A stretch of DNA of 64,000 nucleotides, taken from contig NZ_VSDO01000003.1 in assembly GCF_008084145.1 (NCBI RefSeq), positions 943,345 to 1,007,344 on the forward strand, read 5' to 3'. Both the position numbers and the translations under genes were made by a program. Each line of letters starts with the position of its first letter. Positions within the stretch are counted from its first letter, which is position 1. Below are positions 10,718-19,527 of the stretch, piece by piece. This DNA is from Paenibacillus faecis (GTDB lineage Bacteria > Bacillota > Bacilli > Paenibacillales > Paenibacillaceae). The notes beneath the pieces were generated by a model, which made no database searches, had not been told where the DNA came from, and saw only the letters and a list, made by a program, of their open reading frames with translations.

Positions 10718-11791
10718 ATGTCTAGGAAGTTTTACGTGTCGGCTTTGGTGTTGTTGATGTCGGTCGTTCTGGTGCTGTCCGGCTGCAACGCCAAAAAAGA
10801 ACCGAAGGAAGCGCTCGGAAGTGCAGCGATTCAGGCGCTGAAGATGGACTCTTATGTTCTTAACAATCAAATTAAAATTTTGGATTTGACGTTCGACGGG
10901 TCCTCTTCCCAAGCAGCGGAAATGGGCGCCGTATTCTCGATGTTGAAGAACGCCGAAATTAACGTGAACCAGATTTACCAGAAGGATCCGATGCAAACGG
11001 AAGCTACTCTGGAAGTTAAATTGACCGGCGATATGACAACGACGATCACGGTACCTTTTGTGATGACGAAGGAAAAGATGTATGTCAAAATCCCAAGCAT
11101 CCCGTTCCTCCCGATGCCGGAGAACATCGTAGGGAAATTCCTGGAGCTGGACCTGAAGGAACTGGCGGAACAAAGCGGCGAGGAATTCAATCCGGACCTC
11201 TTTAACGCGGATAAGACGCAGAAGCTGGCGGGTGAAATCTCCAGCGCGGTATTGGCCGAGTATGATTCGGCGAAATACTTCAAGAACGTGGATCCGAAGG
11301 AAGTGGAACTGCCTGAAGGATTTAACGCCAAGCAAGTCGTGCAGTTCAGCGTCAACAACGACAACGTGAAGGAAGCGATCACGATTCTGATCAATAACGC
11401 GCTTCCGAAAGTGCTGGATATCGTGGGCAAAGAAGAGTACCGCGCTATGTTCGATTTGAAGCCTGAAGATATCGAGGAAGCGAAGAAGGCGCTGAAGGAA
11501 GGCGATCAAGCCGAGCTCGGCAAAGCGCTGGATGAAATGCAAAAGCACCTGAAGGTCAACAAGTTCGTAGTCAATACGGCGATTGACAAGAAGGACTATC
11601 CATCGCATACCGATATGACCATGGATTTGGAAATCAACGATCCAGAATCCCAGATGAAGGTGAAGCTGGCGCTGCAGGCGAAGAGCACGTTCAGCAAAAT
11701 CAACGAGAAGGCTGCATTCTCGATCGGAATTCCAAAGGACACGATTACGCTGGATCAATTGGAACAGGAAATGGGCGGCATGGGTTATTAA
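10718..11791 (+). CDS. Predicted lipoprotein, function unknown
   Basis: 357 aa. The signal peptide ends in a lipobox (VLSGC, Cys about residue 22), so the mature protein should be lipid-anchored on the outer face of the membrane. The rest is charged, soluble and free of membrane segments, with alternating helical stretches (EDIEEAKKALKEGDQAELGK) and beta-rich stretches. I recognise no catalytic motif. The pattern recalls Paenibacillus and Bacillus lipoproteins built from LppX/LolA-like folds, but that is only an impression. The ribosome binding site gagagggg is good. It shares a bidirectional terminator with the convergent tadA. Confidence 0.82.
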   Translation: MSRKFYVSALVLLMSVVLVLSGCNAKKEPKEALGSAAIQALKMDSYVLNNQIKILDLTFDGSSSQAAEMGAVFSMLKNAEINVNQIYQKDPMQTEATLEVKLTGDMTTTITVPFVMTKEKMYVKIPSIPFLPMPENIVGKFLELDLKELAEQSGEEFNPDLFNADKTQKLAGEISSAVLAEYDSAKYFKNVDPKEVELPEGFNAKQVVQFSVNNDNVKEAITILINNALPKVLDIVGKEEYRAMFDLKPEDIEEAKKALKEGDQAELGKALDEMQKHLKVNKFVVNTAIDKKDYPSHTDMTMDLEINDPESQMKVKLALQAKSTFSKINEKAAFSIGIPKDTITLDQLEQEMGGMGY

Positions 11792-11812
11792 TCCGATCTG
11801 TGCGGCTAACGC

Positions 11813-11851
11813 AAAAAAACCTTGCGAATCATATGATTCGCAAGGTTTTTT
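11813..11851. terminator. Bidirectional terminator, lipoprotein / tadA
   Basis: Perfect hairpin AACCTTGCGAATC / GATTCGCAAGGTT flanked by an A run on one side and a T run on the other, so it works on both strands between convergent genes. Confidence 0.92.
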
Positions 11852-11872
11852 ATGTTGATAACCGGCTCGTAC

Positions 11873-12397
<525 letters not shown>

Positions 12398-12460
12398 TCA
12401 GCTCCTTCAACGTCATTCGACATATTTTGTTCAGCGAACAAGCATTCGTTCTTAACATGT

Positions 12461-12583
12461 TGTGGACAAACCTGTGTATAACCCAGGGTTTATCCCCAAT
12501 CTTATTCACATATCCTACTATGACGATGTTTATATGTTTATAATATGTGGACAACTTCCTGATTTATAAAAAGGATATGCACA
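12461..12583. promoter_or_regulatory. Cluster of DnaA-box-like 9-mers
   Basis: The 339-bp AT-rich gap between tadA and the sensor kinase holds six sites related to TTATNCACA within 123 bp. Two match fully: 12473-12481 (TGTGTATAA, minus strand) and 12502-12510 (TTATTCACA, plus). Four have one mismatch: 12461-12469 and 12546-12554 (both TGTGGACAA, minus), 12490-12498 (TTATCCCCA, plus) and 12575-12583 (ATATGCACA, plus). Their density is far above that in other gaps here. It could titrate DnaA or put the next gene under DnaA control. It does not flank dnaA/dnaN, so it is unlikely to be the main origin. Confidence 0.5.
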
Positions 12584-12727
12584 GGATGAGTAGGTATTTT
12601 TTCTTATTGTAGGGAAATCATCTGGGAAATTCAACGTCTTTGCAAATCTTGTCGTTACAGGTATGATGGGGATAGCAACAGCATGTGCCAATTATCTCCA
12701 TTGTCCGCCTGAGGGGGGAAGATTCTT

Positions 12728-14620
12728 TTGACGATTAAAACCAAACTCGCCCTCATTATGACGGCTTTTACCGTAACCTTGCTTTCTATTAATATTATAC
12801 TCAGCTATTTAACGACCCAGGATAATCTACGCAGAGACAGCGAAGCGAATATGCTGCTGACCGCCAAACAAATCGCTTTGGCTGTAGAGCAGAGCCGCTC
12901 GGTTTATGAATACGTGAAGAATATGATCGACCCGCAGACCAGCCGGGATTTTGTCGATGAAACCCTAAGAATGACGAGTCCGGAACGAATCACTCAGGAA
13001 TCTTTGCGAGCCAACCGGCACTTGCTTGAGATTTCGGGTCTACAGCCGGGGAGCAGCGGTCAGAAGCCGTCTTTGCTTTTTGGAACCTACAATTATCGAA
13101 AAGACCCGAATGTTGGCGATATGGCGCGAGATGCGCTGCTTAAAGGCACCAACCTGCTTCATGAAACCGAAATCAACGGCAGGAAGGTGCTGGAGAGCTA
13201 TATTCCGATTCAGCGGCACTATCAGGAGGCTTATGTCATCCGCATTATCTCCAGCTACCAGCCGATTTCTTCGGTCATTTACAAACATATGGTTAGCCAG
13301 GTTTCGGTATCCATTGTGCTGCTGGTCATTGTGATAATCGCCAGCAATGTATTGGCGGGTCAGTTGATCCGGCCTATTCAGGATATGTTGGGGAGGGTGG
13401 GCCGGCTCTCCTCCGGCGATTTCGATGCGCGTATACGCCTGAATCGGAAAGATGAGCTCGGACAGCTTGCCGGCCAAATCGATACGATGGCGGACAGTTT
13501 GGGCCATTACATGACCGTTTTAAAGGAAAAGAGCGAAGAAAACCGCTTGATGAAGGAACACTTGGAATCGATTATCAACCAGACCGCCGATGCGATTCAT
13601 GTCATCGATTTGGAGGGCAGGGTGCTCCGAGTGAACTCGGCCTTTGAAGAATTATTCGGGTGGACCAGCGAGGAAATCGTCGGGACCAAACCGGACTTTA
13701 TTCCCCCGATTCTGTTAAGCGAAGGGGAGAGATGGTCCAAAGAGACCCGCCGCGGGAAACCCTTCGTTCTGACGGAGACGGTACGGCTGCGCAAGGATGG
13801 GAGCGAGGTCCATGTCAGCATCAGCGAGTCTCCGATTTATGACGAGCACGGTCGGATTATGGCTTACATTAGCATCACCCGAGATATGACCGAGCATAAT
13901 AAAATGGAGGAGCTGCTCCGCCGATCGGAGAAACTAACCACAGTCGGCCAGTTGGCGGCTGGAGTGGCTCATGAAATTCGCAATCCCCTCACCACGTTGC
14001 GGGGATTTCTTCAGATGCAGCAGCGGACCAAGTCGATTAATCAAATGCATACCGATATTATGCTGTCCGAGCTTGACCGGATCAATTTGATTGTGAGCGA
14101 GTTTCTGATTCTCGCCAAACCGCAGGCCGTTCAGTTTGAGGTGAGGGACGTACGGTTTACGTTGGGCGATGTGATATCACTCCTGGATAGCGAGGCGCAT
14201 TTACATAATATTGAGTTCCAGCCCCATTTCTCGTCGTCTCCTGTTCTGGTACACTGTGAAGAGAACCAACTGAAGCAGGTGTTTATCAATATTTTGAAAA
14301 ATGCGATGGAGGCCATGCCGGCCGGCGGAACCATCCGGCTGCAGCTTGCGGAAGAAAGCGGGGCCGCGATCATCCGGGTAACCGATGAAGGGGAAGGGAT
14401 CTCCAAGGAGCGGCTGGAGAAGCTGGGTGAGCCGTTCTATACGAATAAGGAAAAGGGAACCGGTCTCGGGCTGATGGTCACTCAGCGAATCATTGAAGGG
14501 CATCGAGGTTCGATGCGGATCGAAAGCGAGCTTGGCAAAGGAACCTGCGTGACCATCATTCTTCCAAGTACCGAGGCCAGGTCCGATACGGACGAGGACG
14601 GAAAGCAGAGTTTAGCGTGA
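12728..14620 (+). CDS. PAS-domain sensor histidine kinase (sporulation-kinase-like)
   Basis: 630-aa membrane sensor kinase. Order: TM1 (about 7-28); extracytoplasmic sensing region (about 30-190); TM2 (about 195-213); HAMP (about 214-265); PAS (about 280-395, VIDLEGRVLRVNSAFEELFG); HisKA with the phosphoacceptor His415 in AAGVAHEIRNP; HATPase_c with N, G1 and G2 boxes (NILKNAMEAMP, VTDEGEGIS, GTGLGLMV). The TTG start has gaggggg upstream. No response regulator is adjacent, so it is an orphan kinase; the build resembles kinases that feed the Spo0F/Spo0A phosphorelay. It lies directly downstream of the DnaA-box cluster. Confidence 0.92.
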   Translation: MTIKTKLALIMTAFTVTLLSINIILSYLTTQDNLRRDSEANMLLTAKQIALAVEQSRSVYEYVKNMIDPQTSRDFVDETLRMTSPERITQESLRANRHLLEISGLQPGSSGQKPSLLFGTYNYRKDPNVGDMARDALLKGTNLLHETEINGRKVLESYIPIQRHYQEAYVIRIISSYQPISSVIYKHMVSQVSVSIVLLVIVIIASNVLAGQLIRPIQDMLGRVGRLSSGDFDARIRLNRKDELGQLAGQIDTMADSLGHYMTVLKEKSEENRLMKEHLESIINQTADAIHVIDLEGRVLRVNSAFEELFGWTSEEIVGTKPDFIPPILLSEGERWSKETRRGKPFVLTETVRLRKDGSEVHVSISESPIYDEHGRIMAYISITRDMTEHNKMEELLRRSEKLTTVGQLAAGVAHEIRNPLTTLRGFLQMQQRTKSINQMHTDIMLSELDRINLIVSEFLILAKPQAVQFEVRDVRFTLGDVISLLDSEAHLHNIEFQPHFSSSPVLVHCEENQLKQVFINILKNAMEAMPAGGTIRLQLAEESGAAIIRVTDEGEGISKERLEKLGEPFYTNKEKGTGLGLMVTQRIIEGHRGSMRIESELGKGTCVTIILPSTEARSDTDEDGKQSLA

Positions 14621-14633
14621 AAGGTGACTAGGC

Positions 14634-15338
14634 GTGAGAATTAATAAATTTATCAGTGAGACAGGGTACTGCTCCCGGCGGGAAGCGGACAAGCTGATCG
14701 AAGCCGGCAAGGTGACCATCAACGGTCAGACGGCCATGCTCGGCAGTCAGGCGGAAGAAGGCGACGATGTCCGGATTGACGGGAAGCCGATTCAGCAGAA
14801 ACGGAACCGCCATGTGTATATCGCTCTGAACAAACCGCCGGGAATTACAAGCACCACGGAAAGCCATGTCCGGGGAAATATCGTGGATTTCGTCGGGCAT
14901 CCGGAGCGGATTTTTCCGATCGGCCGCCTGGACAAGGATTCCGAAGGATTGATTCTTCTGACCAGTGACGGAGATATTGTGAATAAGATTTTGCGAGCCG
15001 AAGGAAAACATGAGAAGGAATATATCGTAACGGTGGATAAACCGATGACTCCTTCCTTTTTGAAGGCGATGGGAGAAGGGGTTAAAATTCTGGGCGAAAT
15101 GACGCTGCCTTGTCAGATCACCCGGGTGACGGATCGGGTGTTCCGGATTATTCTGACGGAGGGCAAGAACCGGCAGATTCGCCGGATGTGCAGCGCCCTG
15201 GGCTATGAAGTGAGGAAGCTGCGGCGCATTCGCATCATGAATATTCATCTGGGCGATCAGAAACTGGGAACCTGGCGTGAGCTGACTCCGCAGGAAAAGC
15301 GGGAACTCGGGCAGGCCTTGAATTACGAGCTTACTTAA
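14634..15338 (+). CDS. rluF: 23S rRNA pseudouridine synthase, RluF type
   Basis: Isomerises uridine to pseudouridine in 23S rRNA; RluF modifies U2604 in E. coli. 234 aa. The N-terminal S4 RNA-binding domain (about residues 2-48, RINKFISETGYCSRREADKL) precedes the catalytic domain with the invariant Asp in GRLDKDSEGL, preceded by ALNKPPG; EGKNRQIRRM is the late conserved motif. The GTG start lies 13 nt after the kinase stop codon with aaaggtg upstream, so the two may be cotranscribed. RluB or RluE specificity cannot be excluded. Confidence 0.9.
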   Translation: MRINKFISETGYCSRREADKLIEAGKVTINGQTAMLGSQAEEGDDVRIDGKPIQQKRNRHVYIALNKPPGITSTTESHVRGNIVDFVGHPERIFPIGRLDKDSEGLILLTSDGDIVNKILRAEGKHEKEYIVTVDKPMTPSFLKAMGEGVKILGEMTLPCQITRVTDRVFRIILTEGKNRQIRRMCSALGYEVRKLRRIRIMNIHLGDQKLGTWRELTPQEKRELGQALNYELT

Positions 15339-15362
15339 ACAACGACAACGACGTTTACGGAC

Positions 15363-15393
15363 AAAAAAAGGCTGCCCAAACGGGCAGCCTTTC
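15363..15393. terminator. Bidirectional terminator, rluF / motB
   Basis: Hairpin AAAGGCTGCCC / GGGCAGCCTTT with an A run upstream, located between convergent genes; the 3' T run on the plus strand is short. Confidence 0.82.
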
Positions 15394-15431
15394 CGTTGTT
15401 TCTACAGTGCTGTATGCCGAGGTTAATCCGG

Positions 15432-16244
15432 TTATGGCTCGTGGGTCGCCGGCATGCCGATTTGTTGATCCCCGTCCTGGTATTTCCGGATAATCGAAAC
15501 CTCGACCCGCCGGTTCTGGGCCCGGCCCACGTTCGTATCGTTGCTGGCTACAGGATGATACTCGCCGTAACCGATCGCGCTGAATTTCTTCGGATCCAGG
15601 TTTTCGTTAAGCAGCAGAATTTTCATAAAATTCAAAGCCCGAACGGAGCTGAGGTCCCAGTTGGACGCGAACTCATGATTTGAAATCGGAACGTTATCGG
15701 TGTGTCCCGATACAATGACTTCATAATCAGGGAATTTTTGCAGCATATTTGAAATCGCCTTGGCCAAGGCGCGGGCGTCCGGCTTCACTTGCGCTTCCCC
15801 TGAAGGGAAAAGGGCGTTGTCGCTGATCGTTATCATCAGTTGGGACTGATTCAGTTTGGTATCCAACTGTGTCGTAAGGCCGTTATTCTTGATGTAGTTA
15901 TCGAGCTGTTTCTTTAACGCCTCCAGGTTCTCCGTCTCTTTTCGCATCAATTCCTTCTTCTGCTTCATCAGGTTGTCGGTCTTCGAGACATCTTCCGGAT
16001 CCGGGGAGGTCTTGGTATTGCTCTCCAGCGCGGTTTGATCCAGGACTCCGGCACCGCCGGTAAGCACGCTTTGAAAAGCTTCGCTCATTTCCTGAAACTT
16101 CTTGGCGTCTACGGTACTCATGCCGAACAGAACGATAAATAACGCGAGCAGAAGGGTCATCAAGTCCGAATAAGGCAGCAGCCAGCTCTCGTCCGAATGC
16201 TCCTCATGTTCCTGGTGCTTCTTATTCTTTTTGCTCACCTTCAC
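15432..16244 (-). CDS. motB: Flagellar motor stator protein MotB
   Basis: Peptidoglycan-anchored half of the proton-driven stator. 270 aa: short basic N-terminus; one membrane segment (about 24-45, LPYSDLMTLLLALFIVLFG) with the proton-binding Asp27; a periplasmic linker with coiled-coil stretch (about 85-125); and an OmpA-like peptidoglycan-binding domain (about 140-255, VSGHTDNVPI, NRRVEVSII). GTG start at 16244 inside the end of motA; the two genes overlap by 23 bp, indicating translational coupling. Confidence 0.95.
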   Translation of the reverse strand: MKVSKKNKKHQEHEEHSDESWLLPYSDLMTLLLALFIVLFGMSTVDAKKFQEMSEAFQSVLTGGAGVLDQTALESNTKTSPDPEDVSKTDNLMKQKKELMRKETENLEALKKQLDNYIKNNGLTTQLDTKLNQSQLMITISDNALFPSGEAQVKPDARALAKAISNMLQKFPDYEVIVSGHTDNVPISNHEFASNWDLSSVRALNFMKILLLNENLDPKKFSAIGYGEYHPVASNDTNVGRAQNRRVEVSIIRKYQDGDQQIGMPATHEP

Positions 16245-17025
16245 CCGCCCCCTTTTCTAAAATTTGCGCACGTTCAGCAGGGGTTAAGAAGACGGCCAGC
16301 TTTTGTTGAATCGCAATTGTAGATACGCCGGATTGAATGGAAAGCAAGCCTTCCACCATCATCAGCCGAACTTCCATCTCTTTCTTTGAAAGACGCTTCA
16401 GTTTATTGGCGATCGGGTGCCACATCACATAACCTGTGAAAATACCGAAAACCGTTGCGATAAAAGCCCCGGAAATGGCGTGGGACAATTTCGCGATATC
16501 GCTCATATCGGACAAAGCGGCGATCAAGCCGACAACCGCCCCGAGTACCCCGAGAGTAGGCGCGTACATCCCCGCCTGCGAGAAGATTTGGGCTCCCGCT
16601 TTATGGCGTTCTTCGGTGGCTGCGATATCTTCCGTAAGGACGTCTTGAACGAAATCCTGATCGTTACCGTCGATGATCATCCGCATCCCGCCGCGTAAAA
16701 AATCATCTTCAATTTCCTCCACCTTGGCTTCCAAGGCAAGCAGACCTTCACGGCGGGTAATGGTCGCCCATTCCATAAACAGGGTAATCAACTCAGCCTT
16801 GCTGATCATTTTGGGCTTGGACACTGTGAGTTTGAGCAACACGGGGAATTTCTTGATGTCCGAGAGCGGAAACGCCACAAACAGCGTTGCTGCCGTCCCT
16901 ACAAAGATAATGACAAAGGCCGCAGGGTTCGAGACCAAGCTTTCAATAGGTGCACCTTTCAGGAACATCCCTAAAATAAGCGCCACGAAACCGAGAATAA
17001 GTCCAATAATCGTTGAAATTTCCAT
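16222..17025 (-). CDS. motA: Flagellar motor stator protein MotA
   Basis: Ion-channel half of the flagellar stator, a four-helix membrane protein of 267 aa. Visible features: TM1 (IIGLILGFVALILGMFL), TM2 (FVIIFVGTAATLFVAFP), a long cytoplasmic loop with charged residues for rotor contact, and TM3/TM4 (about 150-220, MYAPTLGVLGAVVGLIAAL, GAFIATVFGIFTGYVMW). The ATG at 17025 has gaggtg 6 nt upstream; an ATG at 17058 in the same frame lacks a site. It is the first gene of motAB and lies well away from the chemosensory operon at 30-39 kb. Confidence 0.95.
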   Translation of the reverse strand: MEISTIIGLILGFVALILGMFLKGAPIESLVSNPAAFVIIFVGTAATLFVAFPLSDIKKFPVLLKLTVSKPKMISKAELITLFMEWATITRREGLLALEAKVEEIEDDFLRGGMRMIIDGNDQDFVQDVLTEDIAATEERHKAGAQIFSQAGMYAPTLGVLGAVVGLIAALSDMSDIAKLSHAISGAFIATVFGIFTGYVMWHPIANKLKRLSKKEMEVRLMMVEGLLSIQSGVSTIAIQQKLAVFLTPAERAQILEKGAGEGEQKE

Positions 17026-17209
17026 TGCACACCTCGTCCTTGAGATAATTGTTTCCATTTTTCTGTCACCCGCATCCTTGCTGGAGACATTACAACCTTG
17101 GCCGAAAAACGGTTTATCTTTTTTATCGACAGAATTCCCTTTTTTTTTAAGGTGTTTTTTCCGGTATAATGAGAATACAGTCTGTATTAGACTCTAGGAA
17201 GGGAGCCAT

Positions 17210-17509
17210 TTGGCGGTGGGAGTAAAGCACGGTAGAGATTATGAACAAATTTTGGCAGATTTGACGGAAGCCGTTGGGCGTATTCCGGATAGCTATGAAT
17301 TTTTTGAAATGGAGGCCGCGGAGTGGGAAGGACTTTCCGGCGATGAGCGTTATGAGGTACAGGAGGCTTTGGCGGAAGATTTATTCTTTGCGCTGGGAAC
17401 CGAGCCTGTGATTAACGTCGGCAGCGCCGTGGTCATCCACGATGCGGACAACCACCGAATCAACCTCTTGATCGGAGAGGACGAGTTGACCTCCGTAGCT
17501 TTGATCTGA
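17210..17509 (+). CDS. Small conserved-type protein, function unknown
   Basis: 99-aa acidic protein starting at TTG with aggaaggga just upstream. It has no signal peptide or membrane segment. An N-terminal helical half (DYEQILADLTEAVGRIPDSY) precedes a beta-rich end (NVGSAVVIHDADNHRINLLI). I do not recognise the family. A TATAAT hexamer at 17165-17170 is a plausible -10 box without a clear -35. It is divergent from motA and upstream of the pterin dehydratase gene, from which it is separated by 247 bp containing a probable promoter. Confidence 0.75.
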   Translation: MAVGVKHGRDYEQILADLTEAVGRIPDSYEFFEMEAAEWEGLSGDERYEVQEALAEDLFFALGTEPVINVGSAVVIHDADNHRINLLIGEDELTSVALI

Positions 17510-17526
17510 CAACGGGTGGCGACTTT

Positions 17527-17556
17527 TTGGAATATTGTCCGGGAGCATGGTAAAAT
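17527..17556 (+). promoter_or_regulatory. Probable promoter of pterin dehydratase gene
   Basis: TTGGAA (17527-17532), 18 bp, TAAAAT (17551-17556). It gives an unusually long leader of about 190 nt that includes a hairpin CGCTGCC / GGCAGCG at 17584-17602 without a T tail. No known riboswitch class was recognised in it. Confidence 0.5.
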
Positions 17557-17756
17557 AAAGACTTAAAGGAATTCACACGCTGACGCTGCCAGCCAGGCAG
17601 CGGGTTAATCCGGAAATGCTCGTCCGCGCATGAACAGCCGACCTCGGGAATACAATAAACGGATGCTCGTGCCGGACCCGGACCGGAAACGATGAATCGA
17701 ATCCTTAACTGCAGGATTACATACAGGGAAGTTTAAGGAAACGGGGAGGAAGAACA

Positions 17757-18056
17757 ATGCCGTTTACACCGCAAGAAGTAGAGGCGCATTTGGAAAAGCT
17801 GGAAGGTTGGGAATTGGAGGAGGGGCGCTGGATCGTCCGGAAATACACCTTTTCCAACTTTATGAAAGGGATCGCCTTTGTGGACGAGGTTGCCGCCATT
17901 TCGGAAGCGTTTAACCATCACCCTTTTATAACCATCGATTACAAAACGGTGACGCTCCGGCTGACCTCCTGGGAGGAAGGCGGCATCACCGCCGTGGATA
18001 TCAAGGAAGCGCAGCAATATAATGAAGCCTTCGAGAAGGCCCGCTCCGCTGGCTAG
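17757..18056 (+). CDS. 4a-hydroxytetrahydrobiopterin dehydratase (PCD/DCoH)
   Basis: Dehydrates 4a-hydroxy-tetrahydropterin to recycle the pterin cofactor of aromatic amino acid hydroxylases; in bacteria lacking a hydroxylase its role may lie in folate or molybdopterin metabolism. 99 aa, full length. The active-site signature is present: FNHHPFITIDYKTVTLRLTS, with the His-His-Pro followed by the spaced aromatic and Trp. Ribosome binding site ggggaggaa. No phenylalanine hydroxylase gene lies in the window. Confidence 0.9.
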   Translation: MPFTPQEVEAHLEKLEGWELEEGRWIVRKYTFSNFMKGIAFVDEVAAISEAFNHHPFITIDYKTVTLRLTSWEEGGITAVDIKEAQQYNEAFEKARSAG

Positions 18057-18100
18057 AAACGGACGCAGGAAGCGAAGCCAACCCGAGGCCGCAGAGAGAA

Positions 18101-18144
18101 GCGCCCGCCGGAAACCTGAACTCAGGCCCGGCGGGCGTGTTGTT
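18101..18144 (+). terminator. Terminator after pterin dehydratase
   Basis: Stem CGCCCGCCGG (18102-18111) / CCGGCGGGCG (18128-18137) followed by a T-rich tail TGTTGTTGT; it lies between convergent genes. Confidence 0.75.
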
Positions 18145-18151
18145 GTATGCG

Positions 18152-18508
18152 TTATTTCTTCTCGGAAAGATACATCGCGACGTTGGCGATCTCCTCTTCC
18201 TTCAATTTATCCTTGAAGGAAGGCATCATGCCCTTACCTTTGGTGATGGTCCCGAACAATTGGTCCGCAGACAGCTCGGCACCTACTTTTTGCAGGTTCG
18301 GACCGGCTCCGCCTTGCAATTGATCTCCATGACAGCTAATGCAGTTCGCCTTTATAACAGCTTCGGCTTGTTCCGCATTTAACGTGATTTCAGGCATTTG
18401 CGGTTTCTCTTCCTGAGCAACCTGTTCCCGGCCGGGCAATGTAAACATTAACACGGCTGCGAAGGCGCAAGCCACGACGAGTAATCCGCTCATGATCCAC
18501 TTCTGCAT
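18152..18508 (-). CDS. Membrane-anchored small cytochrome c
   Basis: 118-aa c-type cytochrome. An N-terminal membrane segment (about 6-24, MSGLLVVACAFAAVLMF) is followed by an Ala/Glu/Pro linker and a haem domain. The haem motif is Cys56-I-S-Cys59-His60; the distal ligand is a Met in GKGMMPSF (about 94-95). The likely role is electron transfer on the outside of the membrane, as for B. subtilis CccA (c550) or CccB (c551). The start at 18508 has aggaggg 10 nt upstream; an ATG at 18544 lies beyond it. It is unclear whether the Cys at position 14 is lipidated. Confidence 0.9.
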   Translation of the reverse strand: MQKWIMSGLLVVACAFAAVLMFTLPGREQVAQEEKPQMPEITLNAEQAEAVIKANCISCHGDQLQGGAGPNLQKVGAELSADQLFGTITKGKGMMPSFKDKLKEEEIANVAMYLSEKK

Positions 18509-18665
18509 TCCGATCGTCCCTCCTATGTAAGTTACCCCTTCCATTATAGCGGAACAGGCTCATTGATCATAGCGTTTGTGTCAAAAAAAGTAACGAATTA
18601 CTCCTCTTTTTTGTATATTTCCCAAAATGATGTGCTATTTATCATAGACGCGTTTTATCAAAGGG

Positions 18666-19169
18666 CTAAGGTGAGGTTGGGGCGCCTTTGTAAACCATGC
18701 AGTAGTAAGGTTTGGAAATTCCGCCGGGAGTCATTTTCTCGTACAAATCGGTAATGACGAACCCGGCCTTTTGATAGGCCCGAATCGCCCGGGTATTCCA
18801 GGTCAGAACCTCCAGGTCGATGACATCCTGCGGTTTGCGCCGCTGTGCTTCCTCCACGATCGTCAGCACAAAGCTTTTACCCAGTCCCTGGCCGCATAAA
18901 TCGGGCCGCATCCCGATGCCGAGCCGTGTAACCCCCTCCATCGGGAAATATTGGGCAAACCCGGCGAGTTCGTCATCCGGGGTCAACAAAGAGACATACT
19001 GCTGCGCTCTTAAGGCCGGGTTCCCAAACTCCACGTCGAGCGCTTTCATTTGTTCCCAGGGGAGCCAGCTGTAAATATCGTATGGGGAATCGTATTTCCA
19101 GGTACAGATAGCCGCGCCGTGGCTTTCCTCCATGGGAACGATCCGGAAAGTGGTGACGGGTTTTTCCAT
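18666..19169 (-). CDS. GNAT family N-acetyltransferase
   Basis: 167-aa acetyltransferase of the GNAT fold. The acetyl-CoA pyrophosphate loop is RPDLCGQGLGKSFV (Q/R-x-x-G-x-G/A type), followed by VIDLEVLTWNTRAIRAYQKAGF, the usual beta5/alpha4 segment. Substrate unknown. Ribosome binding site aaggagg upstream of the ATG at 19169. No operon partner is close. Confidence 0.88.
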   Translation of the reverse strand: MEKPVTTFRIVPMEESHGAAICTWKYDSPYDIYSWLPWEQMKALDVEFGNPALRAQQYVSLLTPDDELAGFAQYFPMEGVTRLGIGMRPDLCGQGLGKSFVLTIVEEAQRRKPQDVIDLEVLTWNTRAIRAYQKAGFVITDLYEKMTPGGISKPYYCMVYKGAPTSP

Positions 19170-19446
19170 GTTTGCGCCTCCTTAAACAATGGGAAATGAA
19201 TATCGGGTGTGTCTCTCCATCGATTTGAAATTTCTATTTAACATCACTCTAACGGGAAATGGTTTGCTTGTAAAGATAGGAGGAACCTAGGTGTTTCGTC
19301 CTCCGTCAGCGGGGTAATGAGGAGTATGGGAAGATTTGGAGAGTGGGTATGGGAGAGAAAGCGGCAAACGAAAAAAAATAAATTTTGGCGGAAAGGCCAT
19401 TTTCAGAAACCTTTTTGAACGGACTTTCGTTATATGGTATATAGCG
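19170..19446. other. Intergenic region, nothing recognised
   Basis: A purine-rich stretch between the GNAT gene and the terminator of the first NlpC/P60 gene. Short frames on either strand have no ribosome binding site or recognisable product. An aggagg at about 19278 is followed only by an 8-codon frame. Confidence 0.5.
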
Positions 19447-19484
19447 AAAAAAAAACGCAGCGGTTCCGGCAAGAACCACTGCGG
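19447..19484 (-). terminator. Terminator of first NlpC/P60 gene
   Basis: On the minus strand, GCAGTGGTTC / GAACCGCTGCG followed by a run of nine T residues. Confidence 0.88.
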
Positions 19485-19527
19485 TGTCAGCAATGTTGAA
19501 ATGAGCGCCTCAAATTAAGCAACGGGA

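Noticed and set aside
10715-11758. 347-codon minus-strand frame opposite the lipoprotein gene
   Set aside because: The plus-strand frame has a lipobox signal peptide and good ribosome binding site; the minus frame gives a low-complexity His/Arg/Leu product.
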